The notes under the pieces are model-generated. The model searched no databases, was not told the DNA's origin, and saw nothing but the letters and a program-made list of their open reading frames with translations. From Rhodoferax sp. (GTDB taxonomy: Bacteria > Pseudomonadota > Gammaproteobacteria > Burkholderiales > Burkholderiaceae_C): 34,600 nucleotides of DNA. This document shows, piece by piece, positions 25,289-33,607 of the stretch; position 1 is the stretch's first letter; each line of letters opens with the position of its first letter. The DNA lies in the NCBI GenBank assembly GCA_030645355.1, contig JAUSNJ010000001.1, positions 1 to 34,600 of the forward strand, read 5' to 3'. Both the position numbers and the translations under genes were made by a program.

Positions 25289-26821
25289 CTAGGCCGCCGC
25301 CGGTGCGGTTTTCCGGGCGACGGTCTTGCGGCGGGGTTTGGCCGGTTTCGTGCCCACTGCGGGCAGACGTGGCGCCTTTCCCACGGCGGCACGGGGTTTG
25401 CGTCGGGTTGTGCTTTGCGCCAATGCCAGGTATTGCTGGAAGCTGTCACGCAGGCATTGGGCCAGGACCTCGGGGTCGGGCAATTGTTCGTAGCAGGCGG
25501 TGAACGACACCACGATGGTGTCGTTGTAGCCGGTGACCGAAAACACCAGGCCCATGCCGTCGGAGATCGGCATGATGGCCGACAAATAGGTCAACCGCGC
25601 ACCCTGCAAATACAGGGGGACGCGTGAGCCCGGCACGTTGGTGATGGCGCAGTTGGCCAACGGCGCCCAGTCGCCCAGCAGGGCGGAGGCCGAACGCAGC
25701 ATCTTGCTGGTTGCGGCGATGGCCAGCGACGGCGCCTGTTGCGCCAGGCTGGTCAACTCGCGCGCGCTGATGGCCTGCGCCATGACCGCTGACGACGAAC
25801 TCGCGGCCTGAATGGCAACCAGTCGCTCCACGGGGTCGGCAATATCGGTACCCAATGCCACCCGCACCCACGAGAAGCTGGTCTCGGGGTCTGACTCCAG
25901 ATCGCTGTGCACGGCGATCGGTGCTGCGGCGACTAGGCTGCTCTGCGGCAATTCGTCCTGCTTTTCCAGGTAGCAGCGCAGGCCGCCGGCGCAGACCGCC
26001 AGCACCACGTCATTGACCGTGGCATGGGGCGCCAGGGCCCGGATCGATTTGAAGTCTTCCAGCGCAAAGCGGCGCGTCTCGAACACCCGGTGCGGTGAGA
26101 CCTCGGTATTGAAGCGGGTCACGGGGAAGGCGTGGGGCTGACCCAGGATCTCTCCGGCAAAGGTCTTGGCCGTGGATTTGAGCGCGGTCCAGCCGGCGCT
26201 CAAGGGCTGCGCCATGCGCAGTGGAAAGGTCACGAAATTCAGGCCAGCCAGCCAGAACAGCTGCAGATTGCCTGGCGCCGTTTCGGGAAACCACGGAGCG
26301 GCGGGCGGCGGCGGCGCGGCGGCCGGCGACAGGTCATGCAGCAGTTTGGTGATCTCGTTGCCCTTTGCCACGTCGATAGCCGCATGGTGAATCTTCAGCA
26401 ACACGGCAAAGCTGCCCACCGGCAGGTCCAGAAAACTGTCCAGCCCCTCGATGACGTACATCTCCCAGAGTGGACGCTGCCGGTCCAGCGGGCGGGCATG
26501 GATGCGCGCCGACTGGATGCAAAACTGGCGCCAGTCGCCCGGCTTGGGCAGGGCGATGTGGCGCACGTGGTACTCGATGTTGAAGTTTTCGTCCTCGATC
26601 CAGTACGGGTAGTCCAGATCCATCGGGACGCGCAATACCTTCTCGCGAAAGTTGGGCAGCTGCTCCAGACGGCTTTCGACGTGGGCCTTGATCTGCTTGA
26701 AGCGGACCACGCCCCCTGGCGCCGTGGACTGGTCATAAATGTGCACCAGCGTGACGTTGGAGTTGGCGTGCGCCGTGTCGGAATAGATGAAGGCTGCGTC
26801 GTGTTCGCTCAGTTGGCGCAT
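25289..26821 (-). CDS. Wax ester synthase / diacylglycerol acyltransferase family protein with basic tail
   Basis: An O-acyltransferase that joins an acyl-CoA to a fatty alcohol (wax ester) or diacylglycerol (triacylglycerol). From ATG 26821 it has 510 residues. It starts MRQLSEHDAAFIYSDT, with PLWEMYVIEGL near 117. The catalytic motif reads KIHHAAIDVAKG: His145, His146 and Asp150 are kept, but the usual glycine after Asp is valine. The C-terminal domain has NDVVLAVCAGGLRCYL and the TNVPGSRVPLYLQGA segment, both typical. The last about 41 residues are rich in Lys, Arg, Pro and Ala (KPAKPRRKTVARK). It follows an alpha/beta hydrolase gene by 16 bases. An upstream in-frame start at 26872 would overlap that gene and lies outside the conserved N-terminus. 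Confidence 0.92.
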   Translation of the reverse strand: MRQLSEHDAAFIYSDTAHANSNVTLVHIYDQSTAPGGVVRFKQIKAHVESRLEQLPNFREKVLRVPMDLDYPYWIEDENFNIEYHVRHIALPKPGDWRQFCIQSARIHARPLDRQRPLWEMYVIEGLDSFLDLPVGSFAVLLKIHHAAIDVAKGNEITKLLHDLSPAAAPPPPAAPWFPETAPGNLQLFWLAGLNFVTFPLRMAQPLSAGWTALKSTAKTFAGEILGQPHAFPVTRFNTEVSPHRVFETRRFALEDFKSIRALAPHATVNDVVLAVCAGGLRCYLEKQDELPQSSLVAAAPIAVHSDLESDPETSFSWVRVALGTDIADPVERLVAIQAASSSSAVMAQAISARELTSLAQQAPSLAIAATSKMLRSASALLGDWAPLANCAITNVPGSRVPLYLQGARLTYLSAIMPISDGMGLVFSVTGYNDTIVVSFTACYEQLPDPEVLAQCLRDSFQQYLALAQSTTRRKPRAAVGKAPRLPAVGTKPAKPRRKTVARKTAPAAA

Positions 26822-26837
26822 GGTGGTCTTTCTGGAG

Positions 26838-27686
26838 TCAGGTCGCGGCGGGCGCGGTGCTGTCGGGCACATTCCCCGTGGTCACGCTCAACACCCGCGC
26901 CAGCAGCCCCTGCGGGGAAAACGGCATCCATTCACCTTCGGGCTGTGCCAGCCGGTCCGCCACGATGGACAGGACAATGCCATTGAAGCCCAGGCCGATG
27001 TGGCTGCCAGGAACCTGGATGTTTTCATGCAAGGCCGGGTCGCCATCGATGGTGGCTTCCTGGGGTGGCACGACACCGTCGGACAGCGAGTACAGGCAGC
27101 TGGTGGGAATCGCGAGCCGGCGGCGCTCGCGCATGGCCTTGGCCCGGGGTTGCATCATGTGGGCCGACGCCCCCAGGCGGTGGGACACCAGGCGGTACAG
27201 CGCCTTGACGGCCGTGGGCGACTGGCTGCCGGACTGGGCATCCACGCTGACGGGGCTTCCCAGCGTGATGATGGAGCGCACACATTCGAGCGTGCTTTGG
27301 GCGCCGTACAGTGAAAAAACGCCGCCGAGGCTCCAGCCCACCAGGCTGACCTTGCGCCCGGTGATGTGGTGCAGGTAGCGAATTTTCTGCGGCAGGGCAT
27401 TGGCGTGTTTGCTGCGAAAGCCGACATTGCGTCCCAACCCCCACATGTGGACGTCGTAGCCTTTGCTCTGCAAAAACAGTTTCAACGCAATCAGGCTCGT
27501 CTCGCTGGCCATGAAGCCCGGCACCAGCAGCACCGGGTGTCCATCACCCTGGGGCGCCTCCATCAGCAGCGGCAGCGAGGCCGGCAATAAGGCCATTTCC
27601 AGCAGACCGCGACCCTCCATCAGCGAACTCAGCGCATGCGGTGCTCCGACATGGGCGTGGCGAACGACGGGGAGGCGACGGGGCAT
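26838..27686 (-). CDS. Alpha/beta hydrolase next to wax ester synthase
   Basis: A 282-residue alpha/beta hydrolase: oxyanion strand VLLVPGFMASETS, nucleophile elbow GWSLGG (Ser119), probable acid Asp203 (SLSDGVVP) and His229 (VPGSHIGLG). The 'VPGF' strand, GWSLGG elbow and late SHIGLGFN remind one of PHA-synthase-like and lipase-type hydrolases. No clear signal peptide. GGAG lies about 9 bases before ATG 27686. It is the first gene of a two-gene operon with the wax ester synthase, so it may act on neutral lipids: mobilisation, or transfer of acyl groups. That is inferred from context only. Confidence 0.82.
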   Translation of the reverse strand: MPRRLPVVRHAHVGAPHALSSLMEGRGLLEMALLPASLPLLMEAPQGDGHPVLLVPGFMASETSLIALKLFLQSKGYDVHMWGLGRNVGFRSKHANALPQKIRYLHHITGRKVSLVGWSLGGVFSLYGAQSTLECVRSIITLGSPVSVDAQSGSQSPTAVKALYRLVSHRLGASAHMMQPRAKAMRERRRLAIPTSCLYSLSDGVVPPQEATIDGDPALHENIQVPGSHIGLGFNGIVLSIVADRLAQPEGEWMPFSPQGLLARVLSVTTGNVPDSTAPAAT

Positions 27687-27753
27687 GGGACAGGCTCCAG
27701 GATAAGAACGGTGGTAACGGTTTACAGTCTAAGACGAATTGGCGGCGCATTGT

Positions 27754-27770
27754 TTAGGAGACTAGCCTAA
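27754..27770. repeat. Short inverted repeat in the gap between the hydrolase and the second PAS kinase
   Basis: TTAGG (27754-27758), 7 bases, CCTAA (27766-27770). It lies upstream of the hydrolase-wax synthase operon (minus strand, start 27686) and could be an operator for a dimeric repressor. The five-base arms make this weak. The rest of the 122-base gap shows nothing clear except a CCCCAAAAGGGG element at 27789-27800. Confidence 0.25.
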
Positions 27771-27808
27771 TGCGATGCATAGGAGACACCCCCAAAAGGG
27801 GTTTGCGG

Positions 27809-29542
27809 CTAGATCTGCGCGTCAATGCCAACGTCCGTTTCATGTGGGGCCACCAGCGGCAGACGAATCAGGAATTGCGTGCCCACGCCCAGGCTGGACT
27901 CCACGGCCAGCGTTCCCCCCAGGACCTTTTTCACCAGATTTTCCACAATCGTCATGCCCAGACCGGTTCCGCCCCGTCCGATCTTGGTGCTGAAAAAAGG
28001 CTGAAAGAGTTGCGCCAGCAGCGCCTGTGACATGCCGACTCCGTTGTCCGCAATGTGCAACGTGACCCACCCTCCCTCGGGTTGCGCGCTGATGCGAACA
28101 CAGCCGTCCGTGCGGCCGTCAAAAGCGTGCAGGTAGGCGTTATTGATTAGATTGATCACGACCTGCCCCAGCGCACCGGGAAAACTGTCAAATGCAATGT
28201 CCCGCGCAACGTCCACCTCGACCCGGTGCGGGTAGCGCTTGAGACTGGGGCTCAAAGTATCCAGCACTTCCTTGACCACGTCCGCCAGGTCAAAGCTGCG
28301 CCGCTGTTCGCTGGCCTGGTCAGCCGCCACCTGTTTGAAATTCTTCACCAGGGCCACCGCACGGTGCAGGTTGCGCTCGATCAGGTCACTGCCTTCCCGG
28401 ACCTCCCGCAAAAAGGCGCTCAGGTCCGAGCGCTTGAGCTGCCCCGTCTCGGCCAGGCTCTGCACCCGCTTGGCCATGTCGGCACAGGTGCTGGCGGTGA
28501 TCAGGCTGTTGCCCAACGGGGTATTCAACTCGTGGGTCACACTGGCAACCAGGGTCCCCAGGGTTGCCTTGGCCGCGCTTCGGGCCAGCGCCTCCTGCGA
28601 CTGGTGCAGGGTTTGCATGGCGGCGCTCAATTGGGCCGAGCGCTCTTCGACACGCTCCTCCAGAGTCTCGTTGATGTCCCGAATCCGGTTTTCGGCCCGC
28701 TTGCGTTCGGTGATATCCAGGTAGGTGGACACCATGCCGCCGTCGGGCGTGGGCCTTCCCATGATTTCGAGTGTGACCCCATCACCGGGGCGGGTACGCT
28801 CAAAGTGGTGGGGCAGGAATTGCTTGGCGATTTCTATGCGCGCACGCGCCAGTTCCTCCACATCGCCCGGGCCGTACTCGCCGCGCTCGGCGTTGTAAAA
28901 CGCCAATTGCTCGAACCCGACGCCCGGTCGACACAGCTCCGCGGGCAATTCCAGCAGTTCACCAAACTTCTGGTTGCACAACTCAATCTTCAGATCGGCA
29001 TTGATGAAGCTGATGCCCTGGTTGACATTGCTGATGACCAGCTCCAGCAGCGCGGCCTTGCGGGCCAGTTCGGCCTCCCGGTGGCGCAGCTCTGCGGTGC
29101 GCGCCTCGACGCGCAGTTCGAGTTCGGCACTGAGTTCGCGCAGGGCCTGTTCACGCTGGCGCGGGATGGTGACGTCGGTATAAGTGGTCACCATTCCACC
29201 CAGGGTCAGGGGGTGGCCACTGACCTCAATGATCGAACCGTCGGGGCGCATCCGCTCAAAGCGGTGGGCCAGGAACTTTCTGGACAGTTCCAGCCGCTGG
29301 CGCACCTGATCCTCGACATCGCCGGGGCCATATTCCCCCTGCACAGCGTTGTACCGCAGGGCGTCCTGCATGGTGGCCCCCGGTCGGCACAGGGCATCGG
29401 GGAAACCCAGCATTTCCTGGAAGCGCCTGTTGGCCGCGACCAGGACCAGGTCGCGGTCAAACACGGTGAAACCGATATCGAGTTGATCCAACCCTTCTGC
29501 AAGGAGAGCCAGTGTGTCACCAGAGCCCAGTTCAATTGCCAT
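27809..29542 (-). CDS. PAS-domain sensor histidine kinase (two PAS domains)
   Basis: A 577-residue kinase without membrane segments. It has two similar PAS_7-type modules (about 12-125 and 165-285), each with an N...F.E(M/L)L...LCRPG and YN(A)..GEYGPGDVE pattern, then a coiled coil and the H-box SVTHELNTPLGNS with His337. The ATPase domain has INLINNAYLHAF, DNGVGM and GRGGTGLGMTIVENLV. The kinase core matches the protein at 5328-7394 closely: KNFKQVAADQ versus TSFKQVAVDQ, and TLSPSLKR versus TLSPTLRK. No response regulator is adjacent. The start has GGGAG 5 bases upstream. The gene is divergent from a secreted Cache-domain protein 180 bases away, a possible partner. Confidence 0.9.
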   Translation of the reverse strand: MAIELGSGDTLALLAEGLDQLDIGFTVFDRDLVLVAANRRFQEMLGFPDALCRPGATMQDALRYNAVQGEYGPGDVEDQVRQRLELSRKFLAHRFERMRPDGSIIEVSGHPLTLGGMVTTYTDVTIPRQREQALRELSAELELRVEARTAELRHREAELARKAALLELVISNVNQGISFINADLKIELCNQKFGELLELPAELCRPGVGFEQLAFYNAERGEYGPGDVEELARARIEIAKQFLPHHFERTRPGDGVTLEIMGRPTPDGGMVSTYLDITERKRAENRIRDINETLEERVEERSAQLSAAMQTLHQSQEALARSAAKATLGTLVASVTHELNTPLGNSLITASTCADMAKRVQSLAETGQLKRSDLSAFLREVREGSDLIERNLHRAVALVKNFKQVAADQASEQRRSFDLADVVKEVLDTLSPSLKRYPHRVEVDVARDIAFDSFPGALGQVVINLINNAYLHAFDGRTDGCVRISAQPEGGWVTLHIADNGVGMSQALLAQLFQPFFSTKIGRGGTGLGMTIVENLVKKVLGGTLAVESSLGVGTQFLIRLPLVAPHETDVGIDAQI

Positions 29543-29722
29543 GCACGCTCCCGACCTCTTCGTTCCAATGGAGCTTGCCAGTCTACGCCTGTCCCACCTC
29601 CGCCCAAAGGGAATCCTGCAATCGCCCCGGCGCGCAGTTGCGGGAATACCCTAGCGCGCCCCTATAGGATTTTTTTGATAAGTGGTTGATATTGTGCAAA
29701 CCAAACAACAAAGGAGACTTGC

Positions 29723-30190
29723 ATGCCCATCCGTTCCACCCTCAAAACCCTGTTCGTTGCAGGGACCACGTCTTTTCTCATGGCAGGGCTCGCCTTTGCG
29801 GCGGACCAGGGCACAGCGGCGGAGGCTGAGGCCATGGCCAAGAAAGCCGTGGCCTTCATCAAGGCCAACGGTCCCGAAAAAGCAGCAGAAGAGTTCACCA
29901 ACGGCAAGGGCTTCAAGGACCGCGATCTGTACATCAGCTACCTGGACTTCACCGGCAAAATGTTGGCGCACGGCAGCAACCCCAAGCTGGTCGGCAAGGA
30001 CCTGATCGACCTGAAAGACCCCGAAGGCAAGTTCATGGTGAAGATGGCCATCAATGTGGCCAAAACCAAGGGACGCGGTTGGACCGAGAACTACAAGTTC
30101 AAGAATCCGACCACGGAAAAACTGCAGGAAAAGGCCATGTATGTGGAACGCGTGGGCGACACCTATGTGGGCGTAGGCATCTACAAATAG
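29723..30190 (+). CDS. Secreted single-Cache-domain protein
   Basis: A 155-residue periplasmic protein: AGGAGA before ATG 29723 is a strong ribosome site, and the signal peptide spans about 1-26 (LAFA-ADQG). The mature part is a single Cache-type sensor fold: an N-terminal helix with AKKAVAFIKANGPEKAAEEF, then DLYISYLDFTGKMLAHGSNPKLVGKDL, GWTENYKFKNP and a final YVGVGIYK strand. In chemoreceptors and kinases such domains bind small carboxylates or amines; here the domain is free, with no membrane anchor. It is divergent from a soluble PAS kinase and followed by chrA on the other strand (25-base gap). Confidence 0.85.
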   Translation: MPIRSTLKTLFVAGTTSFLMAGLAFAADQGTAAEAEAMAKKAVAFIKANGPEKAAEEFTNGKGFKDRDLYISYLDFTGKMLAHGSNPKLVGKDLIDLKDPEGKFMVKMAINVAKTKGRGWTENYKFKNPTTEKLQEKAMYVERVGDTYVGVGIYK

Positions 30191-30215
30191 CCAGCGCACA
30201 GCGCCAACCGCCGCG

Positions 30216-31601
30216 TCAGGCAGCCCCGATCAGCCTTGCCGCCAGCCCCGCCAGACCACAAACTGCAATAACGGGAATCACCCCCGCCTTGTAGCGCAAC
30301 AGTGCCACCGCGGCCGCAGCGGCCAGCAGCAACGCCAGCCAATCCACATTCAAGGGAAATGTGGCACCAGCCCTCGTGGATGTTGCGATGTGCGCTATAA
30401 AAAACAGAGCAAGACTGGCGATCACCCCAACGACCGCCGCGGTGATGGCGGTCAGCGGCGCGGTCAGGTGCAGTTTGCCGTGGGTGGATTCCACGAGCGG
30501 GCCACCGGCCAGGATGAAGATGAAGGACGGCAGGAAGGTGAACCAGGTCACCACCGTAGCGGCCAGCGCCGCGCCCAGAAACTGCGCGTCCGGCCCCAGC
30601 ACCTCTTTGGCCCAGCCGCCGACAAAGCCGACGAAAGCCACGACCATGATCAGCGGCCCGGGCGTGGTCTCTCCCAGTGCCAGGCCGTCAATCATCTGCA
30701 CGCCGGTCAGCCAGCCAAAGTGCTCGACCGCACCCTGGTAGACGTAAGGCAACACGGCGTAGGCGCCGCCAAAGGTCAGCAGCGCGGCCTTGGTGAAGAA
30801 CCAGCCCATGTGCGCCAGCGTGCTGTCCCAGCCCTGGGTGGCCACCAGCGCACCCATGGGCAGTAGCCACAGCGCGGCGCCCACCACCACCACGGCGGCC
30901 AGGCGCGTGGGTGACCAGCGGGCATGGGGCGGCGTGGGTGTGGTGTCGCCGATCAGCCAGTCCATCTCTCCGGGCTGCAGTGTCACGGACTGGGCCGCGC
31001 CATGGCTGCCAGCACCGGCAAACTGCTTGGGCGCCCAACGCGAGCCCAGCCAGCCAATGAGCGCGGCACTCGCCACGATCCACGGGAACGGTACGTTGAA
31101 CCCATAGATCGCTATGAAGCTCATAGCTGCAACCGTCCAGAGCACGGGGGCTACCGTCGGTTTCTTCAAGGTTTTGGAGCCGATACGGTGCACCGCCTGC
31201 AGCACGATGGCGGCCACCGCAGGCTTGATGCCATACAGCACACCCGCCACCCACGGAACATTGCCAAAGGCGACGTAGACCCAGCTCAGGCCAATCAGCA
31301 GGAGCAGCGAGGGCAGCACAAACAGCGCGCCCGCCACGACACCACCCCAGGTGCGGTGCATCAGCCAGCCAATGTAGGTAGCCAGTTGCTGCGCCTCGGG
31401 GCCGGGCAACATCATGCAATAGTTCAGCGCGTGCAGGAAGCGGGACTCCGAGATCCAGCGCTTTTCGTCGACCAGCTCGCGGTGCATGATGGCAATCTGC
31501 CCAGCGGGGCCGCCAAAGCTGATGAAACCGAGCTTGAGCCAGAAGCGAAAAGCCTCGGCAAAGGAGACGGCGCGTGTTGCGGCGGGCGGCTCTGCGCTCA
31601 T
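30216..31601 (-). CDS. chrA: Chromate transporter ChrA
   Basis: A long two-domain CHR-family efflux protein, 461 residues from ATG 31601, which has GGGAG 8 bases upstream and overlaps the stop of the preceding gene (ATGA). The N-terminal half holds the family motifs [30 protein letters not shown] and [22 protein letters not shown]; the second half repeats the theme with [21 protein letters not shown] and [20 protein letters not shown]. About ten membrane segments. It exports chromate from the cytoplasm using the proton gradient. It is paired with a ChrB-type protein. A stretch at 31111-31160 resembles the dispersed GCTAT repeat (see findings). Confidence 0.95.
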   Translation of the reverse strand: MSAEPPAATRAVSFAEAFRFWLKLGFISFGGPAGQIAIMHRELVDEKRWISESRFLHALNYCMMLPGPEAQQLATYIGWLMHRTWGGVVAGALFVLPSLLLLIGLSWVYVAFGNVPWVAGVLYGIKPAVAAIVLQAVHRIGSKTLKKPTVAPVLWTVAAMSFIAIYGFNVPFPWIVASAALIGWLGSRWAPKQFAGAGSHGAAQSVTLQPGEMDWLIGDTTPTPPHARWSPTRLAAVVVVGAALWLLPMGALVATQGWDSTLAHMGWFFTKAALLTFGGAYAVLPYVYQGAVEHFGWLTGVQMIDGLALGETTPGPLIMVVAFVGFVGGWAKEVLGPDAQFLGAALAATVVTWFTFLPSFIFILAGGPLVESTHGKLHLTAPLTAITAAVVGVIASLALFFIAHIATSTRAGATFPLNVDWLALLLAAAAAVALLRYKAGVIPVIAVCGLAGLAARLIGAA

Positions 31602-32488
31602 GCCGGAGCTCCCACCATGGTTTCGGGTTTCCAGTTGTGGGGCTCGTCCTGCGCGGCGACACGGTCGCGGCACCAGGCGTAGAGCGCGTCGTACAGCGGC
31701 ATGGCGGCTGCGAGCATGGCGTGGTCGTCCTGCGCGTGCAGGCGCGACAGACCCAAGGAAAAAGCCAACAGGCCGGCGGACTGTGACGACAGGGATAGGC
31801 AGTCGGTATCGGCCCCACGCACGATGGTGGCCAGCAGATTCAGCGCGGCATCAGCCAGGTCAAAGCCCAGCAACAGGGCGTCAAAGCTGCACAGTTCGCC
31901 CACATGGGACACCGATGCGCCGGGAATGTCATAGGCCACGGCCCCCAGCGTCTTTGCTTGCGCCAGCACCTGGCTGGTGGGCACATAGAAGAACGCGGCA
32001 CGGGGATCGATGAAGCGGCGGATCAGCCAGGGACAGGCGATGCGGTCGATCTTGGGCCGCTCGCGCGTGATCCAGCGCGAAGGCTGCTCGCCGGTCACGC
32101 CCCAGTCGGCGCGCTTTGCAAAGCTCAGCGCTGGCCAGGCGCGCCGCTGCGCAATGGCCTGCGGGTCGTCCACGCCGTCCTGACCGCCTGTTATGCCGCC
32201 AGCCACGGTGTGGGCCTGCCATCCGGCGGCCTGTAGCGTGGCTGCGGCCTCCTCGCTGACATTGTGGCCGTACACGCAGTAGACAAAGATCTCGCGCGGC
32301 GCATGGGATGCGGCAAAAGCAGCGACGTCCTCGGGTGCGCAGCGCTGCGCACCTGCCAGCAGGCGCGGGCTTTCGTCAAAGCGCGGTTGGCGGCGCACGT
32401 CCAGAACCAGCGGGGTGTCGGCGCGGCCGAAGCGGGCGTTAAAGGCCTCTGGGGAAACGGAAAGAATAGACGGATTGAGGGTGTCCAC
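31598..32488 (-). CDS. chrB: Rhodanese-ChrB fusion, chromate resistance protein
   Basis: A 296-residue protein. Residues about 8-110 form a rhodanese (sulfurtransferase) domain with [12 protein letters not shown] and the active-site loop YCVYGHNVS, catalytic Cys71. Residues about 130-285 are a ChrB C-terminal domain: [33 protein letters not shown]-like [10 protein letters not shown], and [23 protein letters not shown]. The ribosome site AGGAG stands 7 bases before ATG 32488. In well-studied systems ChrB senses chromate and controls chrA; here the usual N-terminal half is replaced by rhodanese, so a role in sulfur or thiol chemistry during chromate stress is possible. It is the first gene of the chrB-chrA pair with a 4-base overlap. 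Confidence 0.9.
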   Translation of the reverse strand: MDTLNPSILSVSPEAFNARFGRADTPLVLDVRRQPRFDESPRLLAGAQRCAPEDVAAFAASHAPREIFVYCVYGHNVSEEAAATLQAAGWQAHTVAGGITGGQDGVDDPQAIAQRRAWPALSFAKRADWGVTGEQPSRWITRERPKIDRIACPWLIRRFIDPRAAFFYVPTSQVLAQAKTLGAVAYDIPGASVSHVGELCSFDALLLGFDLADAALNLLATIVRGADTDCLSLSSQSAGLLAFSLGLSRLHAQDDHAMLAAAMPLYDALYAWCRDRVAAQDEPHNWKPETMVGAPA

Positions 32489-32683
32489 GGATTACTCCTG
32501 TTGCGTTACCAGCAATTGGATGGGACACCATCTTTGGAGCCAGAAGGCCCGACACCGGGGAGCTGACACCCCGATGGGCGCACTGTAGCACAGGCCCATG
32601 GCGGCGGGAAAACCCCATGTGCGCCACCCTCGACAGGACGGTCTTCCATGACTAAGATCAATTTCCACATTGAAGGGGATCAC

Positions 32684-33580
32684 ATGAACCGATGGGTCAA
32701 ACGCGTGGGATTGGGTATTGCGTTGCTGCTGGTGCTGGGTGTCGCCATTTTGTTGTTTGGCAGCATGCTGGGTGAGCAAAAGCGCCAACGCACGGTGGAC
32801 ATCGCGGTTCAGCCCGTGGCGTGGGCCACCGACCCGGAAGGAATAGCGCGGGGCAACTACCTGTTTCGCTCGCGCGGCTGCGCCGACTGCCATGGACAGG
32901 ATGGCGCCGGGCGCGAATTCATCAACGACGGCAAGGGCATGCGCCTTGCCGGCCCCAACATCACACCGGGCGGGCCGGCTGGCCGCTACACGGCGCAGGA
33001 TTGGGTGCGCGTCATCCGCCATGGCGTGAAGGCCGATGGCCACGCGGCCTTCATCATGCCCAGCGAGGACTACAACCGCTTCACCGACGCGGACGTCGCC
33101 GCCATCGTCGGCTACGCGCGCACGCTGGCGCCCCGCACGGGCGGCGCGGCCGTCATCGAATTGCCATTGCCGGTCATGGTGCTGTATGGGCTCGGAGCCA
33201 TTCGGGACGCGTCAGAAAAGATCGACCACAAACTGCCCGCAGCCCAACCGGTGGCTGCGGCTGTCAACGCCGAGCACGGCGCCTACGTCGCCAATATGTG
33301 CATTGGTTGCCACGGCCCCGGATTGTCGGGGGGCAGCATTCCCGGCGGCCCACCCGACTGGCCGGCCGCCGCCAACTTGACGCCGGGCCAGGGCAGCGCC
33401 ATGGTGCGCTATCCCGACGCCCAGACCTTTGTCACCATGCTGCGCGGGGGCAAGCGCCCCGACGGCAGCGCGATCAAGGTTATGCCGTTTGATTCGCTGC
33501 GCGAATTGAACGACACCGACGCACTGGCGCTGTATGCGTTCCTGAAAACCGTTCCGGCCCGCACGGCGGGCCAGCGCTGA
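32684..33580 (+). CDS. Membrane-anchored dihaem cytochrome c
   Basis: A 298-residue periplasmic cytochrome with an uncleaved N-terminal anchor (about 8-28). It has two haem c sites, CADCH (Cys66, Cys69, His70) and CIGCH (Cys206, Cys209, His210), in two class I-like cytochrome domains. ATG 32684 is chosen for AAGGGG 8 bases upstream over ATG 32648, which has none. The architecture resembles the cytochrome subunit of alcohol or aldehyde dehydrogenases, but no dehydrogenase gene is adjacent. It is divergent from chrB-chrA across a 195-base gap, in which GGTGTC or its complement occurs several times on either strand near 32525-32575; I could not define an operator. Confidence 0.9.
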   Translation: MNRWVKRVGLGIALLLVLGVAILLFGSMLGEQKRQRTVDIAVQPVAWATDPEGIARGNYLFRSRGCADCHGQDGAGREFINDGKGMRLAGPNITPGGPAGRYTAQDWVRVIRHGVKADGHAAFIMPSEDYNRFTDADVAAIVGYARTLAPRTGGAAVIELPLPVMVLYGLGAIRDASEKIDHKLPAAQPVAAAVNAEHGAYVANMCIGCHGPGLSGGSIPGGPPDWPAAANLTPGQGSAMVRYPDAQTFVTMLRGGKRPDGSAIKVMPFDSLRELNDTDALALYAFLKTVPARTAGQR

Positions 33581-33607
33581 GGCCCGGTCACAGCCCGGGC
33601 GCGCAGG

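Noticed and set aside
27789..27800. CCCCAAAAGGGG as terminator of the second PAS kinase gene
   Set aside because: Four-base arms and no T run on the minus strand after it.
28226..29689. A 487-codon open frame on the plus strand opposite the second PAS kinase
   Set aside because: Antisense of a kinase with complete catalytic motifs; no domain in the plus-strand reading.
30394..30425. GCTATAAAAAACAGAGC in chrA as another dispersed repeat copy
   Set aside because: Only the left arm fits; the GGGCTA box is missing at the expected distance and the protein there looks normal.
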